In this document: piece after piece, positions 6,712-14,114 of the stretch
Position numbering within the stretch: position 1 is the first letter of the stretch
Layout: every line of letters starts with the position of its first letter
Assembly: GCA_038317685.1 (NCBI GenBank)
Contig: JBBQBQ010000023.1
Coordinates: forward strand, 1 to 22,481
Reading direction: 5' to 3'
DNA length: 22,481 nt
From: JBBQBQ01 sp038317685
GTDB taxonomy: Bacteria > Desulfobacterota > Desulfuromonadia > Desulfuromonadales > DDH964
Notes under the pieces: model-generated
Seen by the model: only the letters and a program-made list of their open reading frames with translations
Told to the model about the DNA's origin: nothing
Databases searched by the model: none
Position numbers and translations under genes: made by a program

Positions 6712-7393
6712 CCGTCAGCACCCCCTTGTCCAGGTGGCGGATGACCCGGGCCGTCTCCGCGGCGCGCGGGTCGTGGGTGACCATGATGACGGTCTTGCCG
6801 AACTCCCCGTTGAGGCGCCCGACCAAGTCGAGAATTTCCTGGGCCGAATCCCGGTCGAGGTCGCCGGTGGGCTCGTCGGCGACCAGAATGGTCGGGTCGG
6901 TGATCAGCGCCCGGGCGATGGCGACCCGCTGCTGCTGACCGCCGGAAAGCTGCCCCGGATAGTGGTCCATCCGATCGGCCAGCCCCACCAGCTGCAGGGC
7001 CAGCGCCACGTGGTCGCGTCGGTCACGGCGCTTCAGGGGCGAGAGGAGCAGGGGCAGTTCGACGTTCTCGAAGGCGGTCAGAACCGGCAGCAGGTTGTAG
7101 AACTGGAAGATGAAACCGACGTGGCTGGCACGCCAGCGGGCCAGGTCCCCTTCGGCGAGCCGGCTGATTTCGATGCCGCCGACCTGCAGTTCCCCGGCGT
7201 CCGGCTGGTCGAGGCCGGCGATCAGGTTGAGCAGGGTGCTCTTGCCCGACCCCGAAGGCCCCATCAGCGCCAGAAATTCCCCTTGCGGGATCTCCAGGTT
7301 GATCCCCTCCAGGACCGGCACCTGCTGACTGCCGCGCCAGTAAGACTTGGAAAGGTTACGAATCGAGACGAGGGGAGTCGGTTCTTCGCTCAT
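6698..7393 (-). CDS. ABC transporter ATP-binding protein, MacB/LolD type
   Basis: 231 residues from the ATG at 7393. Walker A is GPSGSGKST (45-53), Q-loop Q97, signature LSGGQQQRVAIARAL (149-163), Walker B ILVADEP ending at E174, D-loop GDLD and H-loop H207 in VTHD. FIFQFYNLLPVLTAFENVELPLLL is characteristic of the MacB/LolD/FtsE class that partners FtsX-type permeases. It powers export or mechanotransmission at the inner membrane. An in-frame ATG 6 bp upstream (7399) is less likely because it sits directly on the GAGGG ribosome binding site, which is spaced correctly (6 bp) for 7393. The gene follows the adaptor by 9 bp and overlaps the permease by 14 bp. Confidence 0.93.
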   Translation of the reverse strand: MSEEPTPLVSIRNLSKSYWRGSQQVPVLEGINLEIPQGEFLALMGPSGSGKSTLLNLIAGLDQPDAGELQVGGIEISRLAEGDLARWRASHVGFIFQFYNLLPVLTAFENVELPLLLSPLKRRDRRDHVALALQLVGLADRMDHYPGQLSGGQQQRVAIARALITDPTILVADEPTGDLDRDSAQEILDLVGRLNGEFGKTVIMVTHDPRAAETARVIRHLDKGVLTDVVP

Positions 7394-7402
7394 AGCCATC
7401 CC

Positions 7403-8617
7403 TCAAGGCGCCGCGGTCTTGACGGCAGCGCCGTCGCGTAGCCCTGCCGGGGGCCTGGCCACGATGCGCTCCCCAACCTGGACCCCGGAGGTGATCTCGA
7501 CCATCTCCCCCAGCTCCAGGCCGAGGGTCACCGGCACCGCCGTCGCCTTCCCGCCCACGACCCGGAAGATGAGCTCCCGGCCCTCGCGACGGACCACCGC
7601 GCTGCGGCTGACGGCGATGCGCGGCCGCCGTTGTTCCGGGGTCAGGGCGTGTTCCAGAAACGCGACCCGGGCACTCATCTCCGGCAGAATGCGGGGGTCC
7701 GCCTGCTCGAAACGGACCTTGACGAGGACCGTCGCCTTGGTGCGGTCGGCGGTCGGCACGATCATGTGCACCGTCCCGGCGAAGCGCTGGTCGGGGAGGG
7801 AGTCGAGCTCGATTTCGCAGGGCTGTCCGGAACGGACCTTGGCGAGGTTCGACTCGGAGACGTCGGCTTCCACTTGCAGCGAGGCAAGGTCGGCGATGTT
7901 GACGACCGCCGCCTTGGCATCGGCGGCGGCGCCGATCGGTGTGACGATATCCCCGATGTCGGCGTTCTTGGTGAGGACTACGCCATCGAAGGGGGCGCGG
8001 ATGCGGGTGTAGTCGAGGGTGACCTCGGCCACCTGGAGGGCTGCTTCGGCGGCCCTGACCTGGGCCTTGGCGGCGCTCACCGCGGCGACGGCGCTCCGCC
8101 GGCGGGCCTGGGCCTGATCGAATTCGCTGCGGGCGATAAAGCCCTGGGCCAACAGTTCCTCCATGCGTTGAAAGGCGAGGCCGGCATCCTGGGCCTCGGC
8201 CTCGGCCGAGCCGACCTGGGCCCGGACCACGGCCAGCTGGGCGACGGCCTGGTCGCGGGCGGCGGCGACGTCACGGTCCTCCAACCGGGCAATCACCTCG
8301 CCGGTGCGGACCGGGCTCCCCTCCTCGACTCCCAGCCAGACCAGGCGGCCGGTGGTTTTGGCAGCGACCCCCGCCTTGCGCTGGGCAACGACGTAACCGC
8401 TGGCGTTGAGGAGGGTCAACGCTTGGGCCGGATAGACCTGGGAAACGGTGGCCAGCTCCACTTCGACGGCCGGGGTGAAGAGTCCGGCGGCCCACAGTCC
8501 GCCGGCCGCAGCCGCCAGCAGCAGCAGAAGCCAGAGGAGCGGGCGGCGCCGGCGACCCGCCCGGGGGGTCAACGGGGTCTTGGCGATTTTCAATTGGTTT
8601 AGATCGGTCTCAGCCAT
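7403..8617 (-). CDS. HlyD/MacA-family periplasmic adaptor (membrane fusion protein)
   Basis: 404 residues. There is a basic cytoplasmic tail, one membrane anchor (about 26-46, after RRRRP), then a biotinyl-lipoyl half-motif, an Ala/Gln-rich alpha-hairpin coiled coil (about 115-205), the second lipoyl half (RIRAPFDGVVLTKNADIGD) and beta-barrel plus membrane-proximal domains. This is the architecture of MacA-like adaptors, which link an inner-membrane ABC transporter to an outer-membrane duct. GGAGGG lies 6 bp before the ATG. It is the first gene of the three-gene exporter operon, behind the candidate promoter at 8718-8746. No outer-membrane TolC-like gene is in the window, so that partner would be encoded elsewhere. 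The substrate cannot be deduced. Confidence 0.92.
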   Translation of the reverse strand: MAETDLNQLKIAKTPLTPRAGRRRRPLLWLLLLLAAAAGGLWAAGLFTPAVEVELATVSQVYPAQALTLLNASGYVVAQRKAGVAAKTTGRLVWLGVEEGSPVRTGEVIARLEDRDVAAARDQAVAQLAVVRAQVGSAEAEAQDAGLAFQRMEELLAQGFIARSEFDQAQARRRSAVAAVSAAKAQVRAAEAALQVAEVTLDYTRIRAPFDGVVLTKNADIGDIVTPIGAAADAKAAVVNIADLASLQVEADVSESNLAKVRSGQPCEIELDSLPDQRFAGTVHMIVPTADRTKATVLVKVRFEQADPRILPEMSARVAFLEHALTPEQRRPRIAVSRSAVVRREGRELIFRVVGGKATAVPVTLGLELGEMVEITSGVQVGERIVARPPAGLRDGAAVKTAAP

Positions 8618-8717
8618 AGCGGTCCCTCCGAAGCCGGCGTCGGGGACGTTTCCCCCCGCTTCTTCCTTTGCAGAACAGATTCAGTGCTTCTGGCCCATCA
8701 CGGCCTGCTGGCCTCTC

Positions 8718-8746
8718 AGCATAGCCGATTGCAGCCACCCTGTCAG
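8718..8746 (-). promoter_or_regulatory. Likely promoter of the adaptor-ATPase-permease operon
   Basis: In the 198-bp gap between dus and the adaptor, CTGACA (8741-8746) and TATGCT (8718-8723) are spaced by 17 bp on the minus strand; this is five of six and four of six consensus matches. The start would be about 95 bp before the adaptor ATG. A small GC-rich stem (8760-8772, GGCCG-TTC-CGGCC) lies just upstream, with no T-run, so termination after dus is uncertain. Confidence 0.45.
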
Positions 8747-8815
8747 CCTGAGCTTTCGCGGCCGTTCCGGCCCCAGGAGGAGCCCATGCCCCCTCGACCC
8801 TCAGCCGCCGGGTCC

Positions 8816-9793
8816 TCAGCGCCCGGCCAGCAACCCGCCGACCTCCGCCCCAAAGGACTCCAGGGTCCGGCAGCGACGCAGTCGGCGCACCGCCTCCGCC
8901 AGCTCCGGCTCGCTGACGAAGGCCAACACCTCCTTGATCTTTCCCAGCACCTGGACTTCTCCGCAAAAAAGGCTCCGGTAGCGTCCCGTCAAATCCGCCA
9001 GGTAGGCCCCCAGTTCGCGGGCGCGCTCGGCCGGCGCCGGGGACTCGGGAGCTTGCCCCCGCAGGCGCAGAAAGAGGCGCGGATCACCGATGGCCGCCCG
9101 GCCGAGCATCAGCCCTGCAGCCCCCGTCGTCGCCAGAATCCGCCGACCCTCCGAGGCCGCAGCGATGTCGCCGTTGGCGATCACCGGCAGGCGGGTCGCC
9201 TTCACCACCGCGGCGGTCAAGGCATGGTCGGCGCGCCCGCCGTACTGCTGGACGACGGTGCGCGGATGGAGGATCAGGTAGTCAAGGCCGGCGTCCTCGA
9301 AGAGCGGCAGGAGCGTGAAAATCTGCTGCGGATCGTCGTAGCCGGCCCGCACCTTGACCGACAGACTCCCGTCGACCGCCGCCCGCAGCGCCCCCAGGAT
9401 CTCTCCCAGAATCTCGGGCCGGCGCAACAGGCCGCCGCCGGTGAGGCGGGAGGTCATGCGGCCGTAGGGACAGCCAAGGTTGAGGTTGAGATGAACGGCC
9501 CCGGCCTGGGTCGCGGCCCGGGCCGCCGCAGCCAACCCCGTCGCTTCGTGGCCCACCAGCTGCACCACCAGCGGCACCCCGTCCGGAGGCGCCACAATCT
9601 CCCTCCGCTCGGCGGCGGCCAGCGCCCCTCCCTTGACCCGCAAGAATTCGGTAAAGACCGCGTCCGGGCGAACCTGTTCGCAGAAGAGGGCCCGCAGAGC
9701 CCGGTTGGTGAGCCCCTGCATCGGCGCCAACAGGAGCGGCCGGCATTCCGGCCGCCAGGGCAAGGGGCGGGGGGGGAGCAGGGTCGGCATCAT
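8816..9793 (-). CDS. tRNA-dihydrouridine synthase family protein
   Basis: 325 residues, normal for the family. It is an FMN-dependent TIM barrel reducing uridines in the D-loop of tRNA. Motifs are LLAPMQGLTN (FMN binding, 21-30), catalytic C108 in NLGCPYGRM, KVRAGY (147-152), HPRT (176-179), NGDI (207-210) and MLGRAAIGDP (229-238). TEFLRVKGG after the FMN motif recalls DusC-type enzymes, but I cannot fix the subgroup. The frame is open further upstream (to about 10141), but that extension is Pro/Gly/Arg-rich shadow of cobD. The ATG at 9793 overlaps the cobD stop by 4 bp (ATGA), and a second ATG follows directly at 9790. There is no strong ribosome binding site, so translation is probably coupled to cobD. 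Its function is unrelated to cobalamin; it appears to ride in the operon. Confidence 0.92.
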   Translation of the reverse strand: MMPTLLPPRPLPWRPECRPLLLAPMQGLTNRALRALFCEQVRPDAVFTEFLRVKGGALAAAERREIVAPPDGVPLVVQLVGHEATGLAAAARAATQAGAVHLNLNLGCPYGRMTSRLTGGGLLRRPEILGEILGALRAAVDGSLSVKVRAGYDDPQQIFTLLPLFEDAGLDYLILHPRTVVQQYGGRADHALTAAVVKATRLPVIANGDIAAASEGRRILATTGAAGLMLGRAAIGDPRLFLRLRGQAPESPAPAERARELGAYLADLTGRYRSLFCGEVQVLGKIKEVLAFVSEPELAEAVRRLRRCRTLESFGAEVGGLLAGR

Positions 9794-10863
9794 GGACCAA
9801 GGAGAGCGGCCAACGCCGCCAGCAGTCGGGCATTGTCGGCCACAGAGCGCACCGCCACCCGCAGATAGCGTTGGTCGAGGGGGTGAAAATTGGCGCAATC
9901 GCGGATCAGGATTCCGAGGGGAAGGAGTCGCTCCGCCAACCCTGCGGCGGTTCGGGCCGGGGTTTCGAGGCGCGCCAGCAGGTAGTTGGCGGCGCCGGGG
10001 AAGACGGTGAGCCCGAGGCCCGCCAAACCGGCCGCGAGGTCGCCGCGCAGGCCCGGAAGCTGCGCCAGGGTCGCCCGTCGAAACTCTTCCGCCGCCAGAC
10101 AGGCCCGGGCTGCCGCCAGGGCCGGGGTCGACAGGGTCCAAGGTTCGCGCCCCGCCGCCAGCCGGGCCACCCCGCGCGGCGGACCGGCCAGATAGCCGGC
10201 CCGCAGGCCGGGAATGGCATAAAATTTGGTCAGGGAACGCAGCACGTAAAGGTTGGCGTGGTCCTGCACCCGGTTGATGACGGAGAGTTCCGGAGCGAAA
10301 TCGACGAAGGCCTCATCGACCAGCACCAGAGCCTGCTCGCGAACCGCATGGGACAGTTCCTCGACGAGTGCCGGCGCGATCCCGACGCCGGTCGGGTTGC
10401 CGGGGTTGGCCAGGAGGATCAGGTCGGTCTCTGCCGTCACGGCGGCGAGGAGCTGCTGCGGGACGAAGGCAAAATCGGACTCGGCTGCCAGCGGGTGGAG
10501 GTCAATGGCGCAACCGGCCTGCTCCAGGCTGCGGGTGTATTCGCTGAAGGCCGGGCTCACCAGCAGCGCCCGCCGCGGCCGCAGCACCCGCGGGAGAAGG
10601 TAAATCAGCTCGGTCGAACCGGCCCCGGGGATGAGATATTCGGCGGGGAGGCGGTGATGGCCGGCCAGCGCCTCCCGCAGCGACGCCCCGTCGATCTCCG
10701 GGTAGTGGATCGCCTCCTCCAGCGCCTCCAGCGCCGCCGCCCGGACCGCCGCCGGCATGCCGAGGGGGTTGATGCTCGCCGAAAAATCGAGGAGCGATGT
10801 CAGCGGCACCCCGAGTTCGCGAGCCAGCCGGGTCACACCGCCGCCGTGTTTTTCCATGGTCAT
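9790..10863 (-). CDS. cobD: L-threonine-O-3-phosphate decarboxylase CobD
   Basis: 357 residues. It is a PLP-dependent fold-type I enzyme that makes (R)-1-amino-2-propanol phosphate, the linker for the nucleotide loop of cobalamin. The N-terminus HGGGVTRLARELG...LDFSASINPLG is diagnostic for CobD rather than histidinol-phosphate aminotransferase, its closest relative. N153 lies in NPGNPTG, D183 in VDEAF, and the PLP lysine is K213 in SLTKFYAIPGLRAGY. It starts 18 bp after cbiB, whose product uses the CobD product, which supports the call. A second in-frame ATG at 10857 is possible. The name follows the Salmonella scheme; in Pseudomonas nomenclature the gene is cobC. Confidence 0.92.
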   Translation of the reverse strand: MTMEKHGGGVTRLARELGVPLTSLLDFSASINPLGMPAAVRAAALEALEEAIHYPEIDGASLREALAGHHRLPAEYLIPGAGSTELIYLLPRVLRPRRALLVSPAFSEYTRSLEQAGCAIDLHPLAAESDFAFVPQQLLAAVTAETDLILLANPGNPTGVGIAPALVEELSHAVREQALVLVDEAFVDFAPELSVINRVQDHANLYVLRSLTKFYAIPGLRAGYLAGPPRGVARLAAGREPWTLSTPALAAARACLAAEEFRRATLAQLPGLRGDLAAGLAGLGLTVFPGAANYLLARLETPARTAAGLAERLLPLGILIRDCANFHPLDQRYLRVAVRSVADNARLLAALAALLGP

Positions 10864-10881
10864 GGTCTTTCCGGGCCGGAG

Positions 10882-11829
10882 TCAGGTTATTTGGGGGACG
10901 ACGCAGATCGCCGTTCCCAACGCCAGGGCCAGCAGGGAGGTCAGGTACATCAGCCTCACCGTGGCCCGGTAGGTTGCCACCGTCAGCGGCTGCCGAGGGT
11001 CGCCGAGGGTCGGTTTTTCAACCCGTTTTCCGAAGTAGGTCGCGGCCCCGCCGAGCTGCACCCCGAGGGCTCCAGCCGCCGCCGCTTCGGGGAAGCCGGC
11101 GTTGGGACTGGCGGGTTTGCGGGCATCGCGCAGCATGACGGTCAGCGCTCGCCAGGGGTTGAGACCCAAGGGGAGGGCCGCCACCACCATCAGCAGTCCG
11201 GTCAGGCGGGCCGGCAGCAGGTTGACCAGGTCGTCGAAGCGGGCCGCCGCCCAGCCGAGTTCCCGGTAGCGGTCGTCCCGGTAGCCGACCATCGAATCGA
11301 GGGTGTTGGCGGCCTTGTAAAGGACCGCCAGGACCGGCCCGCCAACAAAGAGGTAGAAGAGCGGGGCCACCACCCCGTCCGAGGTGTTCTCCGCCACCGT
11401 TTCGACACAGGCCCGCAGGATCCCCTGCTCGTCGAGGGTCCCGGTCTCCCGGCCGACGATCAGGGCCAGGCTGCGCCGGGCCTCGTCGAGGTTCCCCGCC
11501 TCGACCCAGTCGACGACGACCCGGCTCTCACGGTGCAGGGCCCGCAGGGCCAGGGTCGTGTAAGCCAGCCAGACCGACCCCGCGATGCCGAGCCAGGGGT
11601 GGATCATCTCCAGCAGCTGCAGCGAGGCCCAGGCGCCGATCCCGCTGAGGACCAGGGTCAGGACGACGAGCAGAACCCCGGTCAGACGGCGGCGGTCGAA
11701 AAGGCCGACCAGCACCGTCTCCAGGCGGTTGATCAGGGTGCCGATCGCTACCACCGGGTGCGGGAGGAAGCGCGGGTCCCCGAGGAGCAGATCGAGACCG
11801 AAGGCGGCCGGCACCAGCCACAGGATCAT
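10882..11829 (-). CDS. cbiB: Adenosylcobinamide-phosphate synthase CbiB
   Basis: 315 residues. It is an integral membrane enzyme attaching aminopropanol phosphate to adenosylcobyric acid. Family motifs are DLLLGDPRFLPHPV (13-26), the ETVAENTSDGVVAPLFY block (143-159) and KAANTLDSMVGY (172-183). Hydrophobic segments lie at about 2-16, 50-72, 78-95, 155-170, 205-225 and at the C-terminus. The ATG overlaps the stop of the CbiH-CbiP fusion by 4 bp (ATGA), so translation is coupled and the gene order follows the pathway: cobyric acid synthase, then CbiB with its co-substrate enzyme CobD. In Pseudomonas nomenclature this protein is called CobD. Confidence 0.94.
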   Translation of the reverse strand: MILWLVPAAFGLDLLLGDPRFLPHPVVAIGTLINRLETVLVGLFDRRRLTGVLLVVLTLVLSGIGAWASLQLLEMIHPWLGIAGSVWLAYTTLALRALHRESRVVVDWVEAGNLDEARRSLALIVGRETGTLDEQGILRACVETVAENTSDGVVAPLFYLFVGGPVLAVLYKAANTLDSMVGYRDDRYRELGWAAARFDDLVNLLPARLTGLLMVVAALPLGLNPWRALTVMLRDARKPASPNAGFPEAAAAGALGVQLGGAATYFGKRVEKPTLGDPRQPLTVATYRATVRLMYLTSLLALALGTAICVVPQIT

Positions 11830-14114
11830 GGCCGCCCCTGGCGGGGCGGGACCAGCAGGCCGAAAATCGCCTCCATCTTCAGGTGGCGTTCCAGGTGATC
11901 GGCAAACCGGTCGATCTCCCCGTCCAGTGAGGCCGTGGGGGTCGCTGCCGGGGTGGCCAGGCCCCGCCGCCGGCGCAAGCCCGCGAGGAGCTGCGCGCGC
12001 AGCCCGGCATGGTCGAAGAGACCGTGCAGATAGGTCCCCCAGACCCGCCCATCGCCGGAGACCGCGCCATCTTCCAGGGCCACCCCCCGCCCCGAGCGGC
12101 GCAGGATGCGCAGCAGCGGACGGGCCAACGCCCCGCAGTGGGTTTCGCCCATGTGAATCTCGTAGCCGGAGACCAGCTCCTCCGGCCCGAGGCCGGCGGC
12201 GGCGGCGGCCGGCAGGAGTTCTGCCTCCACTTGATGGGTCTGCTTGACCTCGGCCAGGATGGTCTCGACGTCGAGCAGCCCGAGGCCTTCCGCCTCCAGT
12301 TGGTCGGACTCGAGTCCCGCCGGGTCGGCAAGGCGCCGCCCGAGCATCTGGTAACCACCGCAGATGCCGGCGATGCGGCCGCCGGCGGCGTGATAATCGT
12401 GAAGCGCCCGCGCCAGGCCGCTTTTGCGGAAAAAATGAAGATCGGGAATGGTGCTCTTGCTCCCCGGCAGGATCAGCAGGTCGAGGCCCGCCACCTCCTC
12501 CGGCCGTTCGATATATTGCAGGGCCACTCCCGGCTCCCGCTCCAGGGGGTCGAAATCGCTGTAGTTGGCGATGTGCGGCAGGCGCACCACGCCGATCCGC
12601 AGTTCTCCGGCGCCGACGTTCCGCCCCTTGCGGGCCAGGGCCACCGAGTCCTCCTCCGGCAGCTTCAGGTCGAGCCAGGGGACGACGCCGAGAACCGGCA
12701 CCCCGGTGCGATCCTCGATCAGTTCGATCCCCGGCCGCAGCAGCTCCGCGTCACCGCGGAAGCGGTTGATGATCAGCCCCGCCACCCGCGCCCGTTCCGC
12801 CGGGGTCAGCAGCTCCAGGGTGCCGAGGAGGCTGGCGAAGACCCCGCCCCGGTCGATGTCGGCGACCAGCAGCACCGGGGCTCCGGCCAGCTCCGCTGCG
12901 CGCAGGTTGACGATATCGTGGCTTTTCAGGTTGACCTCGGCGATACTCCCGGCCCCTTCCAGCACGATCACCTCGTGGTTCGCCGCCAGGCGCCGGAACG
13001 ACTCCTCGACCTTGAGAAAGGCCTGGGCCTTGTAGGCATGGTAGGCTCGGACCGACATGTTCCCCACCGGCCGTCCCTGGATCACCACCTGGGAACCGGT
13101 CTCGGAGTTCGGCTTGAGGAGGACCGGGTTCATGTCGGTATGGGCCGGAATTCCGCAAGCCGCCGCCTGCAGCGCCTGGGCCCGGCCGATCTCCCCGCCC
13201 TCCGGGGTCACCGCCGAATTGAGGGCCATGTTCTGCGCCTTGAAGGGCGCAACCCGGTAGCCGCGCCGGGCCAGGAGGCGGCACAGGCCAGCGGCGATGA
13301 CGCTCTTGCCGACGTCGGAACCAGTGCCGCCGACAAACAGGGCGCGCGCCGGGACGCCTTCAGCGGCGTCCGCGGCCGACCGGACCGCGTAACCGCGCGG
13401 CGTCACCATCCGCCCCGCCCGGTCGCGGAAGGTCGAGGTATTGCCGACGATCACCAGCGAGACCATGTCGACCTCCTGGTCGGTCAGGCCGGCGAGGTCG
13501 GTGACGACGACGCTCTCCCCCTCGCGGCAGGCGTTGCGGACGATGCCGACCGGGGTGGCCGGAGCGCGGTGACGCAGCAGAATCTGTCGGGCCGCTTCGA
13601 GCTGGGTGGTGCGGCCGGCGCTTTTGGGGTTGTAGAGGGCGACGACCAGGTCGGCGCCGGCCGCCGCTTCGAGACGGCGGCGGATCAGGGCCCAGGGGGT
13701 GAGCAGATCGGAGAGGGAGACGACGGCGAAGTCATGCATGAGGGGGGCGCCGAGGCGGGCGGCGGCGGCCTGCACCGCCGAGACCCCGGGGACGACCTCG
13801 ATGGCGACGGTTTCCACCCCTTGCTCCGCCAGCTCCAGGACCAGTCCCGCCATCCCGTAGATACCGGCATCCCCGGAGGAGACCAGGGCCACCGTCCGGC
13901 CGGCCGCCGCCAGCTCCAGCGCTTGCCGGCAGCGTTCGACCTCCTTGAGCATCCCCGAGGAGACCACCTCCTTGCCGGCCAGCAGCTCCGGGATCAGGTC
14001 GAGGTAGGTCTGGTAGCCGACCACCGTATCGGCCGCGGCCAGAGCAGCGCGGGCGGCGGGGGTCAGATGTTCGAGAGCGCCGGGGCCGAGCCCGACGATG
14101 AAGAGTTTACCCAT
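11826..14114 (-). CDS. Fusion of precorrin-3B/cobalt-factor III C17-methyltransferase (CbiH) and cobyric acid synthase (CbiP)
   Basis: 762 residues. Residues 1-245 form a SAM-dependent tetrapyrrole methylase: GKLFIVGLGPG (2-12), SSGDAGIYGMAG (89-100), VVPGVSAVQAAAARLGAP (107-124) and YNPKSAGR (161-168). This is CbiH/CobJ, which methylates C17 and contracts the ring. After a short linker (about 240-256), residues 257-762 are CbiP/CobQ: P-loop-like GGTGSDVGKS (262-271), FKAQNMALNS, then a glutamine amidotransferase domain with catalytic C585 in GICGGYQML and H697 in TYLHGLF. CbiP amidates adenosylcobyrinic a,c-diamide at four positions. The ATG at 14114 matches the conserved MGKLFIVGLGPG start and lies 8 bp inside res; a further 31 in-frame upstream codons belong to res. 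The two domains act at distant pathway steps, so the fusion is unlikely to channel directly. Confidence 0.93.
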   Translation of the reverse strand: MGKLFIVGLGPGALEHLTPAARAALAAADTVVGYQTYLDLIPELLAGKEVVSSGMLKEVERCRQALELAAAGRTVALVSSGDAGIYGMAGLVLELAEQGVETVAIEVVPGVSAVQAAAARLGAPLMHDFAVVSLSDLLTPWALIRRRLEAAAGADLVVALYNPKSAGRTTQLEAARQILLRHRAPATPVGIVRNACREGESVVVTDLAGLTDQEVDMVSLVIVGNTSTFRDRAGRMVTPRGYAVRSAADAAEGVPARALFVGGTGSDVGKSVIAAGLCRLLARRGYRVAPFKAQNMALNSAVTPEGGEIGRAQALQAAACGIPAHTDMNPVLLKPNSETGSQVVIQGRPVGNMSVRAYHAYKAQAFLKVEESFRRLAANHEVIVLEGAGSIAEVNLKSHDIVNLRAAELAGAPVLLVADIDRGGVFASLLGTLELLTPAERARVAGLIINRFRGDAELLRPGIELIEDRTGVPVLGVVPWLDLKLPEEDSVALARKGRNVGAGELRIGVVRLPHIANYSDFDPLEREPGVALQYIERPEEVAGLDLLILPGSKSTIPDLHFFRKSGLARALHDYHAAGGRIAGICGGYQMLGRRLADPAGLESDQLEAEGLGLLDVETILAEVKQTHQVEAELLPAAAAAGLGPEELVSGYEIHMGETHCGALARPLLRILRRSGRGVALEDGAVSGDGRVWGTYLHGLFDHAGLRAQLLAGLRRRRGLATPAATPTASLDGEIDRFADHLERHLKMEAIFGLLVPPRQGRP

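Noticed and set aside
5680..6744. A 354-codon plus-strand frame rich in Gly, Asp and Glu opposite the permease
   Set aside because: Low-complexity shadow of a membrane protein gene; the permease frame has clear family motifs and membrane segments.
9794..10141. N-terminal extension of the tRNA-dihydrouridine synthase
   Set aside because: Pro/Gly/Arg-rich and antiparallel to nothing conserved; it lies inside cobD in another frame, and the Dus fold begins right after the ATG at 9793.
9790..10863. Histidinol-phosphate aminotransferase instead of CobD
   Set aside because: The HGG...LDFSASINPLG N-terminus and location after cbiB favour CobD.
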